Below are positions 32,108 to 53,976 of a stretch of DNA of 64,000 nucleotides, one piece after another. The DNA comes from Spirometra erinaceieuropaei. Its lineage: Eukaryota; Platyhelminthes; Cestoda; Diphyllobothriidea; Diphyllobothriidae. Numbering within the stretch: position 1 is the stretch's first letter; the number at the start of each line of letters is the position of its first letter. Both the position numbers and the translations under genes were made by a program. The notes beneath the pieces are model-generated. The model did no database searches. It was not told where the DNA came from and was given only the letters and a program-made list of their open reading frames with translations. The stretch is taken from NCBI GenBank assembly GCA_902702965.1, contig CACRXP010000006.1, positions 1,293,238 through 1,357,237 on the forward strand, given 5' to 3'.

Positions 32108-34490
32108 TTGAATGACTCCTCATTTACGGGAAATTTCTGCCTTGCATCTGTTATTCCCTCGCCGCAAAGAAAAGCAATTATTGGCTGTATCTACAATCCC
32201 CCTGACTCTTCGGCCAGCGATGATTCTCAACTCTGTGAAATCTTTAAATTAATTTCGGAAGCTGCTTTCAATGTTAAAATAAGCACTGGGGATTTCTACC
32301 TTCCTGAAATAGACTGGGTTTTCAATAAATGTCCATTAAAATTCCAGCTCTTCGAAGATATTATCAATTTTTTTAATTGGCATCAACTGGTGCGCTTTCC
32401 AACAAGAGATAATCACATTTTGGATCTAAACTTTACCAATGACATTGCTCCTCTTTTTGTTGCTTTCATAAAGGACCTCTTTGACAGTGACCACGTATTA
32501 ATTCATTGTTTCTTGCCGCTTGCCTTTTCAAAAAAGATTAGCACGGTTCGGACTTACCTAAACTACGTTTCTTTAGATAACGACTTAATAAATAACTATA
32601 TAAGATCATTGGAATCGTGTGGCTTCCTCCCCTGTAGCGGTGCAGCCATTCTTCGGGATGTCATGTCCAATGTTTCCAAGAATATCCTAGAGTTTGTGGC
32701 GCGTAGATATCTCAAGCCGGATTCTTCAGATTCCCTTGTTCCTCATTTTCCTCACAACAGACCATATAATTGAGACGGCAGCTACGTGATCTATCCACCA
32801 TTTCTTTATCCGTTCATCTTAGAATCACAGGGATTTCCGAAATGGCCTCAAGGATGCGTAAAGCGCGCGACAGGCAAAGAGAATCACTTGCTCTGAATGA
32901 TTCGAACCCTGACAAATCCGTCGTTAATATCTTCCGTCATCGGTCCTCCTCTAAGCGTGGTCACGAACTTCCACCCCTGTTAAATGATAACAAAGTCTTC
33001 CTCACCGATGACACTGACAAGGCGGAGTTGTTTAGTGCTTTCTTTGCAAAACACCTTAATACTGAGTCCGAACCAGTCCCTTTCTTTCGCTCACTTTTGG
33101 ATAGGACACTAAGTACAATCGATGTCTCCTCAGATCTCATTAAGAAACACATAAGTCGTTTGAAATACTCACACTGCTCAGGAACGGACGGGATCCCAAA
33201 TTCGATTATTAAACAGGCATCCAACCTTCCTCGGTTTATATTTTAAAAGGATTCTTTCCTGAAACATGGAGGACGTCAATTATCATTCCCGTCTCCAAGT
33301 ATGGATCTCGGTCCGACGTTAATAACCATCGGGGCGTGCGCAAAATGCTGTCTCCAGCAAAGCTTCTTGAAAGGATTATTTTCAATGAAATTCTTGACTT
33401 TTGTCTATCTAATCGGCTTCTGAGCTCTAATCAGCATAGATTTTAACCTGAACGACCCTGAGAAACCTGCCACTTGACATTTCTTTATCTAATCACTTCT
33501 CTTTGCAATGAGCAGCAGTCAGTGGTGGTTATCTACTTTGATCTTAGCAAAGCCTTCGACAAGTTGTCCCATAGACGTCTTTAAGTAAAATTGGAAGCTC
33601 TCGGCACCCGCCGCCTCTACACGACTTCATCGGGTCCTATCTTTCCAACCGATATCAGAAAGTGATGATCGGTAATAGCTACTCGACACCTCACTCGATC
33701 ACGAGTGGCGTACTCCAAGGCGTTGTTCTGGATCCTCTAGTCTTCCTTCATTACATCAATGATATTTCGATTGAACTCGGAAATTCGTAAACTTTTAATT
33801 ATGCCAATGACCTCAAGTGTGTTGATTCATATTCTAAAGACACCGTAAATACTAGTGTTGGAACAATTTATGACGATTTACTACGCTTAAACAAATGGAG
33901 TTCAACATGGCAGATGGAGTTTTCATCATTCAGATATAGTTCCATGTCTTCTGGTGCTGTCAAAGTTACCGGTCCCATAATTTTTCAGAATAATCCACTC
34001 TCAGAATGCTTCATCGCCAAGGACCTAGGTTTAAGTTATGCAAATAAACTTGCTTTATCACCTCATGCAGATAGAATCTCCTCCAAAGCCGCACAGATAT
34101 GCGGAATCATATCGCATAATATTTACCTTCCGGAAATAAAGCTTAGACTTTATCAAATGTTTTTTCTGCCAGTCCTCGAATACTGCTGTCCTTTTTCGAT
34201 TTAATGAACGCCTGTGGCCGTAATAAGATCGAAAATGTTCAGAGGGTCTTCACCCGGAAACTGTTCTCTCAAGTCGCACCCTGTACCTCTTATACTCAGA
34301 GATGTCAGCTGGCGAACATCAGGCTTTTGTGGGCTAGAAGACTCATAGCTGGCCTTTGCTTCCTTTTTCGCATTAACTCTAGCTCCAATCTTCCGCTCAT
34401 TGACACTCTCACTCCGAGAGATCGATCTTATGCCACGCACAACTCCTCCATGGTGATTCCGCTGCCTCTTTGCACTGCACTTTAGCGCTC
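32108..34490 (+). pseudogene. LINE-D ORF2: endonuclease and RT in several frames
   Basis: 32108-32773: AIIGCIYNPP, GDFYLPEIDW (GDFN with Asn lost), NHILDLNFTN, SDHVLIH. 32770-33246: linker and RT start HCSGTDGIPNSIIK. After that only fragments: IYFDLSKAFDK (about 33530), GVLQGVVLDPLVFLHYINDI (about 33705), YANDLK (about 33800), KDLGLSYANKLALSPHA (34020), YQMFFLPVLEYC (34155), RVFTRKLFSQVAPCTSYTQR (34240). Multiple stops and frameshifts; inactive. Confidence 0.75.
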
Positions 34491-34969
34491 CCTCTTTTTT
34501 GCCTACAAATATACCTTTCTTTGAAATATACTTTCACCAGAAATTAGGCCATCGCCTAAGTTATCGGTATTCAAGTCGAAATTACGCAAGCACTGTACAC
34601 CGGAAAGCATAAACGCACTGTCAACGGTCTCATTCCCGAACACTCAGCTCTTTGACTTTGGAAAGGGTCCACCTGGGATTTAGTGGTAGAGCAAGTGGAA
34701 ACCCTCACTTATGTCTTTACAAACCAATTCCTCGAACAATCCACACGGAACTCCGACAGAACTTTCTTTGGGACGACCATTATCCTTCGTATCAATACTC
34801 TGCCAACAGCACCGCAGGACTCTCCAGATCCAAGAGCGGCTGAGCCGTTTGCTATTTGCTTCATATTGTTGGCTTGGTTAAAAAGCTTCTCATACACCTT
34901 TAAATACTTCGTCTCGTACCTAGAATACCTTACGTATCCTTTGAATTAATAATAAGAGTCGACAATACA

Positions 34970-35080
34970 CCATCAGGACAATGTGCAAAAAACCTGCCGC
35001 AAGTGGGATTTAAACTCAGGTCCCGTCGTGGGGTGACCAGTGTAGTGTAAACAGCAACTAAACTACAAATAGTAATAAAT
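34970..35080 (-). mobile_element. tRNA-Val-like SINE head
   Basis: On the minus strand TAGTTTAGTTG fits the pol III box A consensus and GAGTTTAAATCC fits box B, about 45 bases apart. The anticodon-loop position reads as CAC within TGGTCACCCC. The stem sequences do not fold into a clean tRNA, so this is a tRNA-derived SINE or pseudogene, different from the SINE family near 45, 51 and 54 kb. Confidence 0.5.
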
Positions 35081-35668
35081 AAGTGGGGGATGCTGCGTTT
35101 CTTACAAGAAAAATGACGATAGCAAAAAGAGTATAAGAAAAACGACAAAGGGTAAATAATTGTACAGACTCACGAAAAATAAAGCCTTCCCCTGAATCGT
35201 TGCCCGTAGGGTGAATGTTCTGGGTAAAATCCGAGACGAAGTCAGTGAATGAGGCTTGTAGCTCAGGCGAAATTACGTCCAGTTAAATATGACCAAAAGA
35301 TATAAAAGTTGCGTGTCGATTGACTAAAAGCGATTGACGAAAATGAGTTCAATCAACGAAACAATGACACCAAGCAGCAGACGGACACGAAAATCACGCT
35401 TTTTCACAAGTCGAAACCAAGTGTGTGTATTTTAGTTAATTTAAACAATAGTACAGAAATGTTCAGGTGTACAAGAAAGTTTAGAGTAAAAAATCGAAAA
35501 TGTGCGCAAACCTACACCAGCGACATCACCACTAGACTATCAGCGCACAGTGAATAGACTGAAATAAATAAAGGAGTAAACATTATTCGTAGTACAAACG
35601 ACTGCAACGCTGTATATATCGCTGTCAAGTCACCTCCCGCAAAACGAGCAAGGAGTCTAGTAAGCTGT

Positions 35669-36100
35669 ATGGATATCAAATACGAAGACGAAGCCTGTAC
35701 GACATGTTTCGGACTCCATCAAAAATTTGCGGAAATGGAGAAGGAGATAAAGTGCCTTAAAGTGGAGATGGAGAAGTTGAGGAATCTCCCTCGTTATTCA
35801 TCCAAAGAGGATGAAAGTGCGCGAACATACGCAAACACGGCTTCCTCGGCAGTGTCGACAGAGGAGAAAGAAAATAGTAGGAATCACAACCAGTGTCTTG
35901 TGCTAGAAAAGAGTGGTAAGACGCGATCTCAGCGAACAAAAAGAAATCTCAGGGTACCTCGAAAATTCAAAAGGCAATTTGGCGAGCATACGTTTGCTTT
36001 CGATAAATTCTCTACCTCGAAAAGGCACAGATCGTCAGACAAGGGAACAAGATTTGGCTACACTACAGACGAAAATCACGCCGCTAAAAACGACAAATGA
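35669..36100 (+). pseudogene. LINE-E ORF1, N-terminal part
   Basis: 143 codons: KYEDEACTTCFGLHQKFAEME and a Glu/Lys-rich coiled coil, then a basic Ser/Thr-rich region. The reading changes frame afterwards; further ORF1-like sequence (KGMPESVSD and PRPLKIAFES..QAQLLLSRKSAL-type blocks) continues to about 36500. Confidence 0.6.
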
Positions 36101-36558
36101 TCAAAAGATCGTGGTAAACGGGCAGTCATGCGTTAGTCTTGCCGAATCAAACCTTCCTAAATCGGTGGAAGGCGGTAGCCGGGATATACGCGATGAAGAC
36201 TCTGCAGGTAGATTAAACCACAAGGCTGTCTAGTTGATCGCAGTAAATGCATTGTTATAAAGGGCATGCCTGAGTCTGTTTCCGACACTCCAAAGGACAG
36301 AATACAGCATGACATCGAAATATTCCAGGAATATCTCAAATCGATCTTAATAGGAGACGAGTAAGTCGCAGTATTAAAGGCTTTCAAGATGGGCCAAATA
36401 AAAGACTCAAAACATGAACCAGACCGACCGAGACCGTTAAAAATTGCCTTTGAGAGTGACGATCAAGCGCAGCTACTGTTGAGCAGGAAATCTGCGCTTT
36501 AACATGCCCATCCATCGGTTTATTTTCAGCGGGACTTTTCACCCACGGAGCGAGAACA

Positions 36559-39512
36559 ATGGAAGGGGCTCAAATTGGAAGTCCTCAGGCAGTCGAGTCT
36601 GGGCGAGACAAATCTCAGAATAGTGGACGGAAAAATTGTACGCGTCCAGAGGTCATTCCTCTGGAGAGAGCCCATAACTCTAACAGCTTAGAAGTGATTG
36701 AAAGCAGTTCATCCCGATCAGCTCCGACCGGTTTTTGCATTCAATCCCAGGAAGTGGATAAACGTCCGTGTGCCGGAGTTGCTCGTGCCAAATTGAGATT
36801 TTTGTATACCAATGCTCAAAGTCTCGTTTCAAAGATCGACAAACTCAAAGCGATAGTATCAGAACGAATCCCCGACGTCATCGCCGTTATGGAAACTTGG
36901 CTTAATGCCGAAATTGTGGATGCCGAGATTTCGATACCGGATTACCAGCTCTTTCGTAGAGACCGTCAAAATAGACAGGGCGGTGGGGTAGTCGTATATG
37001 TAAGGGCAGGAATTTCGGCACTTGAAAGAGCCCACACACTCTCCCTTGAATATGAATCCGTCTGGATAAAGATAAAGAAGAGCAATGCACAAAATCTAGA
37101 ATTCCTGGCGATTTACAGACCACCAAACCTTCTGAATGCAGCTGATAAGTCGCACCTCGGTTTAGTCAAAGACGAAGCTAGCCTCCAAGAGGTACTTATT
37201 GCCGGAGATTTCAACGCACCTGCAATAGAGTGGGAAACTATGTCAGTTAACGGCGGGCCAGCTTCTTTCAGCAATAAGCTACTGGACCACATACTCGATC
37301 TCCCTCTGCCGCAAAATGTGATGGTACCAACAAGCTTTCGAGAAAACCAGAGAGCGAATTGTCTAGACCTGGTTTTCACAAAAGACTTCTCTAATATCGA
37401 CGAAGTGTATTCCAATGCACCTCTCAGGAAAAGTGACAATACTAGGCTAGTATGGGACTACTCGCTCTTCTCTCAACGCCAGAAGAGAACAAAGGGCCAA
37501 CCTAATATATGGAAGGCAGATTTTAACACGATGAAGAACGAATTGATGTCCGTGGATTGGGACCAATTGCTCAGGAGAGATCCGGAGGACGACTGGAGAT
37601 CTTTTAAGACGATTTCACTCGATCTGATTCGACGCTGTTGTCCACCTAAAGTACAAAAAACAACTAGTCGACCTGCTTGGTTAACTAGGAACCTAAATAG
37701 GCAGCTACGGAAGAAAAGGAAAAGATGGAAATTATTCAGGGAAACTGCGTCACCAGCGCATTTCGAAGAATTTCGTCGTCAACGAAATGCAGTCAAAAAA
37801 TGTATCCGTCAGGCACGGAAGGAGTATGAAACCCAAATAATCCGACAGGCTGAACAGAAGCCCAAGATTTTATATCACTATATTAACAGTAGACTGAAAA
37901 ACAAGGGCCTGGTCGCAGTGCTGAAGGCTGATAATGGTGTAGAAATCATTGAGAATAGCGTGAAATCCGAACACTTAGGACAGTATTGCGCCTCGGTTTT
38001 TACTAGAGAAACAGAGTTTCGCAGTCGCAGTGCCAACAATGCTGTTGAGACTGCTGGCCCCGTGCTTGACTCCATACTCTTCCCGACAGCTGTCGTGGAA
38101 TAGGTGCTGCAAAATCTCAAAGAAGCAAAGTCATCGGGTCCGGACAATATACCGGCCAAATTCTTGAAAGAACTGACTAATGAACTCTCCAAACCACAGG
38201 CACACATCTTCCTCTCGTCATTCGAATTAGGGAGGCTGCCATCCGAATGGAAGACAGCAAATATCTTTCCGATATACGAGGGCGGGGCTCGCACTAATGC
38301 TAACAATTACCGGCCTGTTAGTCTAACCTGTATCTGCTGTAAAATAATGGACGCCATAGCTAAGAAAGCAACAATGAAGTTCCTGGAGCAGGGCCATTTA
38401 CTCTCAGACCTGCAGCACGGCTTCAGACAGAACCGCCCGTGCCTTTCCAGTTTATTGCTCTTGACGGAACAATGGACTCGCGCACTGGACGAGGATGGTA
38501 GGGTCGATGTCATCTATACAGACATCAAGAAAGCGTTCGACGGCGTCCCACACAAACGCCTAATCTAAAAACTTTCTGAAATTGGGATAAGAGGAAGGCT
38601 GCTGACACGGATAACAGATTTTCTTACAGGGAGATCACAAACAGTGTGCATTGAGGCCTCAAGGTCAACTCCTACCCGCGTTCTAAGTGGTGTACCCCAG
38701 GGCTCCGTCTTAGGACCGTAGCTATTCCTGGTTTACATTAACGACTGCATTGACGACCTGGGATGCAGCGCCATCATGTTTGCTGACGATGTTGAGCTGT
38801 GGAGAGCCATCAGATCTGACGAAGACAGGTACGCGCTTCAAGACAGTCTCAACCGCCTGAACAGTTGGTCAGCTCGTTGGCTCCTTAATTTTAATGCGGA
38901 CAAATGTGTGGTCCTGAGACTCCGCACAAAAAGACCAGTTAGGAGGACGATTCCTTTCAATACGTCCTTGGTGGTGAGCCCCTTTCAAATGTTGTGGAAC
39001 AGAATGACCTGGACGTTCTAATGACCTCCACACTGAAACCCTCATCACAATGTCAAAGGGCAACCAAAAGTGCGATAAAGGTGTTATTTGCGCCGAGGCG
39101 AGAATTTGTGCAGATCGATAAAGAGGTGTTCGGAAAAACCTATGGGGCATTCGTCCGGTCTCATTTAGAGTATGCAGTCCAGGCCTGGCGACCGTGGTTG
39201 AAGAAAGATTATCAACGACTGGAAAGAGTACAGGCGAGGGCTACGAAGATGGTCAATAATCTTCATCATTTACCTCACGAAACCAGGCTAACCGAGCTAA
39301 ATCTGTTTCCTCTAAATTACAGGCAACTTTGCGGCGATCTCATTCAAACCTACAGGATTGTCAGAGGCCGTGAGTGTGCCCTAGACTTTGATGAATTCTT
39401 CGAATTGGCCGGGACTGATCGTCTGCGTGGTCATCCCTTTACACTGCAGAGGAAGCTGGCTAATTCGGACGTCCGACGGAACGCCTTCTCTCACATGGTC
39501 ATTGGGGCATAG
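36559..39512 (+). pseudogene. LINE-E ORF2: AP endonuclease + RT with three stops and a frameshift
   Basis: 36559-38103: endonuclease with LYTNAQSLVSKIDKL, METW (Thr of TETW replaced), GDFNAPAIEWE and a KSDNTRL motif where SDH is expected (His lost). TAG at 38101. 38104-38568: RT with KSSGPDNIPAKFL, YRPVSLTCICCKIM, QHGFRQNRPC, YTDIKKAFDG, ending in TAA. Then SGVPQGSVLGP followed by TAG at 38719, and MFADDVELW at 38776. Near 38960-38990 the frame shifts, and 38994-39512 holds STLKPSSQC and VRSHLEYAVQAWRPW. Inactive. Confidence 0.88.
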
Positions 39513-39772
39513 AACGGACTCCCGGATGCGATGGTTCTTTCCGAAAGTGTCGAATCCCTTAAGTGTAGACTACATGCTCATTTGTTGAGAAACTGCTGTA
39601 CATATAATCAAGATTGTTTTAGCGGCGGCAGTTTGCGCCTGGCTCACAATTGCCGCTAACTTTTTAACTTTCCGCATTTGCTGATGTAATTAATGACTTT
39701 ATTTCTGTTTATCGATATGAACAGGGAGCTCAAGGTCGAAAGCCTTATTCCCTTAATAAACTGACTTAAACT

Positions 39773-42700
39773 CTGTTTTGAATTGGCTACTAGATCCACT
39801 ACTATCGCTCCTCCGCCACGGCGACTATTTTCGCGGTTCTTGCTGTCATCTCCCTCATTTCGACTTCAAGCGGTCTGTCGTCGCTCACGGCGAAACCCTA
39901 AGAATTCGCCGTCTACTAGTAGTTTGGTCGTATCTCCCTTGCTCCCTTCTCGGCTTAGCTCGGAACGGACTGTGATCGATCGCATCTGGGTTCCTCTCGG
40001 CTGGCCTCTTTGACGGGAATAGTCTCATCTGATGTATCAATTCTGCCCTGATGATGTCCGTTCAGACTCCCGTATACAATACCACATGCAGGCCAGTCCT
40101 ATCTGACCCATATACATACCCTTTCATGAAATCCGCTAAACACTACCACATGCAGACCGGCTCTGCCCGCACTCTTACAATTTCCTGAGCGACAGTTTTT
40201 CTCCTTTAAAGTTAATCTAATCAAATCCATTTTGTTTATTTGGTAAAGGAGTTTTTTCTTTGTTCGCTCCTCATTTTTTTCTGGCCAAACTGCTTCTTCG
40301 AAAAGCATGAGCTATATATTCTGGAGATTCTGTCCATCTGTTTTAAAATTCATATGAAAATTTATTTTTACTTGCTGTGATGGGAACCGAAGGGTCTCTA
40401 ATAAAAAAATTCATTTATTTATCCAAAGTGGTCTAATCGAACTGAACAAGATAATTTATTAGGATTTCAAACTGAAACCCTTTGTAGCAAACGAACCACG
40501 CACACCGCGTCCCCTAGAAATATACTACGCTAAAAAATACCGACGCTCAAAAAGACTTGGTTTGGTTTATCAGCTGTTATTCATTAGCGATGGAATAACT
40601 GCTCAAACCGAAAACATATAAACCAAAAAACGACCTTATGACGAGTCAGTAATTAAAAATCTCATATAACTGGCAACGGAGGAAAATAAAACACAACAGG
40701 ACATAATAAAAAACAGCAAAAAATACTGGGTATTAGTACTTTGATAACTGATATTTTGCTTTTAGAATTAATCTAATTTATGAAAACACAAAAACGACTA
40801 AATTGTCTATGATGGTTTGGTCTATACGAATAGTAAGCACGAAAGTTGAATTTCGTTACGAGGAAAGGCACTTTCTTGTCTTTTTCCAGCTTATTTTGAT
40901 CCCCACAAAGAAAGTTTTGCTGGGATTGGGATCAGGAATGGCGACTGAAATAAATCTGCTTCGAATGTCGGAGGCGGAAAGGCTGTCTATGGTCTAACTG
41001 ATTAAATTGTAGCCGCTGGCTAAATTAGAATCATTCCCCTTTTGAGCTTTAAACAGGGTCATTATCCTACGAAATTACGGTGCTCATCGGACTTCGGTGA
41101 ATGCCGCTGCAGCTTAATGCGTCCTTTACGATGTCTATGAATACCCTCCCATTTATGGCCTCCGCTGTCAACCGCCAGGTCGGTCGCTATCCGAGTTTAA
41201 TGGCCATCCAAGCCATCAGGTGTCTACAGCTCTTGAAAGTTGCTGTTGATTCAGTGTGCTCCCGTGGGAAATTCATCCCACCCGGGTCGACTTCGGAGGC
41301 TTGTCCAAAAACAAAACGTCCTCACAAAAGCAAATGCTGTTCTGGAACGAAGTCATGGGATCAATATATTTTTGGGGAAACGAAAATGTCCGCTTATAAG
41401 TTTCCTAGTTATAATTCGCTTTGTAATGACGTTTTGTTGATAGGGGCAGAATTCTTTCATGCTTTTTAGCTATGCGCTTAGAAAACATTGATAGATATTC
41501 CCCGCGAATAGCCTTAAAGGGCATATAATACAATTTTTTAAGGTACGGCAAATAACATCGTCCTTTTTGGTTGTGGACGTTTTGGCGCACCTTGCTTCAT
41601 TAGAGGCACTGTTCCATTATCAATGATAATCCACAATGTGATTGAAAGACAATTGGCCGCGAATTTTCGCATGCTTTCAGAATCGGCCTCCGACAGTTCG
41701 TGATTCGATAGCAATACAGTGCATAATCTTCATCGTATGGCACACTATGGAAAGTGGCAGTATTTCACAGGTATTCCAAATATAGCTGTATACGCCTTTT
41801 AATTATCGGAATGGTAAATAAAATTACTGTCGCACAAGTTTTTTGCCACATTTCATGACACAAAACCGTCAATTTGTGAAGCAGAATTTTTATAGCTTGA
41901 CCCACTCCTCGTTTCTTCAAAGCAAGGGGATTTTCATGGGTGCTAAATTTCATTTCCCGCCTCCAAACGCGATTTATTTGAAATTGTGCATATTTGTATC
42001 AATTTCCATTTCTCGTGAAACGCGCAAAAGCAAGAGTCTATGGCATGCATTACTTAACAGCTTTAAAATAACTTGGTTATCGGGAAACGCCTGGTTCCGC
42101 CATATCTCGGCCTGCTTTCCCTCCTTAAAACGGAATCTAAATGAATTCTTCCTAAGTAGAAGAAGTCCTGCGCCCCAAATCAATTCAATAAATAAAAGCG
42201 ATTACACTAAATGCAAGTTGTACTACCCACTCAAGCGTCGGTCACGATATTTCATGACTCAGGTCATCTGCCTCGAATAATTTTGAGGTCTCAGTATGCT
42301 ACATCTTTAGGTTCATTGATTTGACACTTCGAATGTCGCTACCAAGGATAATAAGTATTTTTCCCACAGCATGGCGAATGCAGAGCCGGCGACAAGCACA
42401 CTAATTAGTTTATAGAAATTGTAGACGCTCGTCGAATCCACCACACCTTCTTTTCCTTAACTCGTCTAACAAGACAGTCAAGAAGCCCGAAGGCGGGATC
42501 GGGTGCATTGGCGGACAAGCCTAAATAACCTGCCTGCGCAAGCCACCCGCGACTAATCTGCGCAAAATGGGCAAGTATCTCACCAAAACAACAAAGGGAG
42601 GCTCGAATCCCGACTGAGTAAGGGTGCCTAAGAGGCCGTATTAAGCCGGAGAACTTGCAGCCGAACACACTTTTCTGAGTGCACTGACTCATCCCGTCAA

Positions 42701-44292
42701 TTCGTAACCTTCGAAACTGGAGATTTAGGGCACCTTGGGAGTCCACATGCGCATCAGGATTTTTGTAGTGGAAAATATACGTAGGGGACTGTGGGGACGC
42801 AGTCCCACAGTCGACGACACTCAAACTGTCTTTTCCCAGGCATCACTCTACTGCCGGAGCCGGTCGGCTATCCAATGAGGATATTGGGCATTGTTGCCGA
42901 CAGAGCTGAAACGGCCTGCATACGCGTGCCACTCACATGACTCGCCCCCGCACGACACGTCAGTACTTCCCACGATTCGATGGGTAGCTCAGATCTCATG
43001 TATCAAAGTGGCGTAGATATCGCTTGGAGAAGGAGACGAAAAACCCGCTTGCCACTTGCATTACTGGTGCCTAATCTCTGCCTGTGGCGTGTGATACCGT
43101 AGGTGTGTCGTGGTCAGAGGACTTGTGATAACGTAGTCTAGTCTAACATTAATTACCGCAGATTTTCATGGGGCACATTTTGACTGGATGTGGGTGGGCG
43201 GTATTGACAGTTGAGGCGGGTGCAACGGATGTTTGTTCGCCCTCCAAGCACTGGTTCACAAGTCGCTCAGCAATGGATTTGTCAGCGACCGACCAAGCTG
43301 CACACCCATACAATCTAGTAAAGTTGCCTGCCCTCTCACAACCGAAAGATGCTGTGATAAATATGTTTTATGGAGGCGGCCTTTAGCGATCTGTCCGCTT
43401 CCAATAGAATTGGTAATAAAGTGGGAACACAACTCTGTCTGCATGCACACTATTTGATAAATATTTCTTTTTTCTTATGGAAGTCATTGTGGGCTTGGGA
43501 AAAGACAGCCCGCCCAGTTGTTTTTCCTTTAATGTCTTTAGACGTTAATAAGATAAGGCATGCATTACCGTCCAAACGGGCACATGGGATTCAATATTCC
43601 TGTTCATTTAAGACCCTACTACGAAAAATAAGGATTAAAAACAGCGAGTTGTTTTTGTAATTTTTTATTTGTTTCTGCGTGCACGGTCTTACCCAATCGT
43701 TCTGACGCGCTGCAAACCGTCCCGGTTCTTGTGAGCAGTTCCGTTTGCAGCGTAGTTTTTCTGTATCTTTGTCAACCGTTTTGAAATTTCGCTTTATGTG
43801 CTGCACGGTTACCCACTACGCTATGTTTTATTCTACTCGTCTTATGTGACAATGTAAGTAGTCGCACTTCGCTCTGCTTGCAACCCCTCCATGTTCCTTC
43901 CGTCTTTAATTTTCTGCTAAGTACCTTGGGGTTCACTCCGGATGATATACTGTTAAAGTTCTTGAAGAACGACGCTTCATGAATCCGGGGCGCATAGCTC
44001 CAAAACTGCTCGCCACTTCTGTCTTTTAGTCGACAAGCTTAACTCGCTATCGTGGAAAGTCCTCATTGATAATCTTCTTCATATCATGTCCCTGTAACTT
44101 AAAATGTTTCCTAATTAACAAAGTAACTGGGTTGGCATTTGCGAGAATAGTCGTGTCTAGCAGGCTAGTATTTTGTTCGTCTCAATCAATTTGTACTCTC
44201 TTTAATCGGCTTAATAAAGCCTTGCTTTTCGAACTCAGGGACGAACTCCGTTTGGCTGTGGTTGGCGTCTTCGCCATTGCTCCTTACACGCG
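39773..44292. other. Upstream flank of the ALT gene, no gene recognised
   Basis: About 4.5 kb. The first 650 bases share short words with the repeat around 23500-23640 and 28800-29010 (for example AACGGACTGTGA). The remainder is AT-rich with short random frames. It should contain the ALT promoter, but no convincing core promoter is visible. The run-up to the start codon has no spliced-leader-type AG acceptor immediately before the ATG. Confidence 0.45.
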
Positions 44293-53491
<9,199 letters not shown>

Positions 53492-53976
53492 CACACCCGC
53501 CTGCCCACCCGTCCTCTCTCACCCGAGTTCTACCTCCGTCCCCAACGTCCCGCCTACCTCAGAAGCCATCGCGCCAGGGAGTTTGGGGGATGGAGAGACA
53601 GCGCAAGAGAGAGAGAGATGGAATCGGTTTTCAGCACTTTTTGAAAACAAAATTATGTTTTTTTCAATCTCCCTTCCCCCCCCCCCACCCCCCGACGCTC
53701 CTCTTTTCACCTTATTTGTGTACTGACGTCCAATCGAGATTCCTTTCTCACATTCGCTCCCCCCAACCTCCTTTTGCAGGCTTTGTTTATTTTCGATTTC
53801 TCATTTCCCTCCGACTTACCACTCAAGTTGAAGGAAATTATATTTTTTTGCCCTAATAACCGGCCTCCTTCGTACGTCATCAGATCAATGTTGGGCAGGC
53901 CAGACAGGTGCAGAAGAGGAGTCAGGATAGACTATACGAGAGCAAGCGCTAGCAGAAAGCAGCATATGTATATATA

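Larger units (their letters stand above)
29750..34960 (+). mobile_element. LINE-D copy 2 (CR1-like), interrupted by LINE-B in its endonuclease
   Basis: Plus strand: ORF1 at 30018-30539, start of ORF2 around 31500 (LLNVRSVINKMTQV), a LINE-B insertion at 31605-31975, endonuclease to 32773, RT at 32770-34490, C-terminal tail to about 34670. The frame reads TESW immediately after the insertion, the endonuclease motif expected there. Motifs GDFYLPEID, SDHVLIH, IYFDLSKAFDK and YANDLK show a decayed but nearly complete element. Boundaries are approximate. Confidence 0.8.
35100..39772 (+). mobile_element. LINE-E (CR1-like), full-length but disabled
   Basis: Plus strand. 5' UTR to 35668, ORF1 from 35669, ORF2 from 36559, and a 3' end at about 39772 finishing AATAAACTGACTTAAAC. 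That end corresponds to the AACTGA-repeat tail of LINE-A, so the two families share 3' end recognition. ORF1 starts with the same YEDE.C..C plus coiled-coil pattern as LINE-A. The 5' boundary is not visible. Confidence 0.85.

Noticed and set aside
42560..42660. tRNA or SINE on the minus strand (GGATTCGAGCC resembles box B)
   Set aside because: No acceptable box A at the proper distance and no fold or SINE tail.
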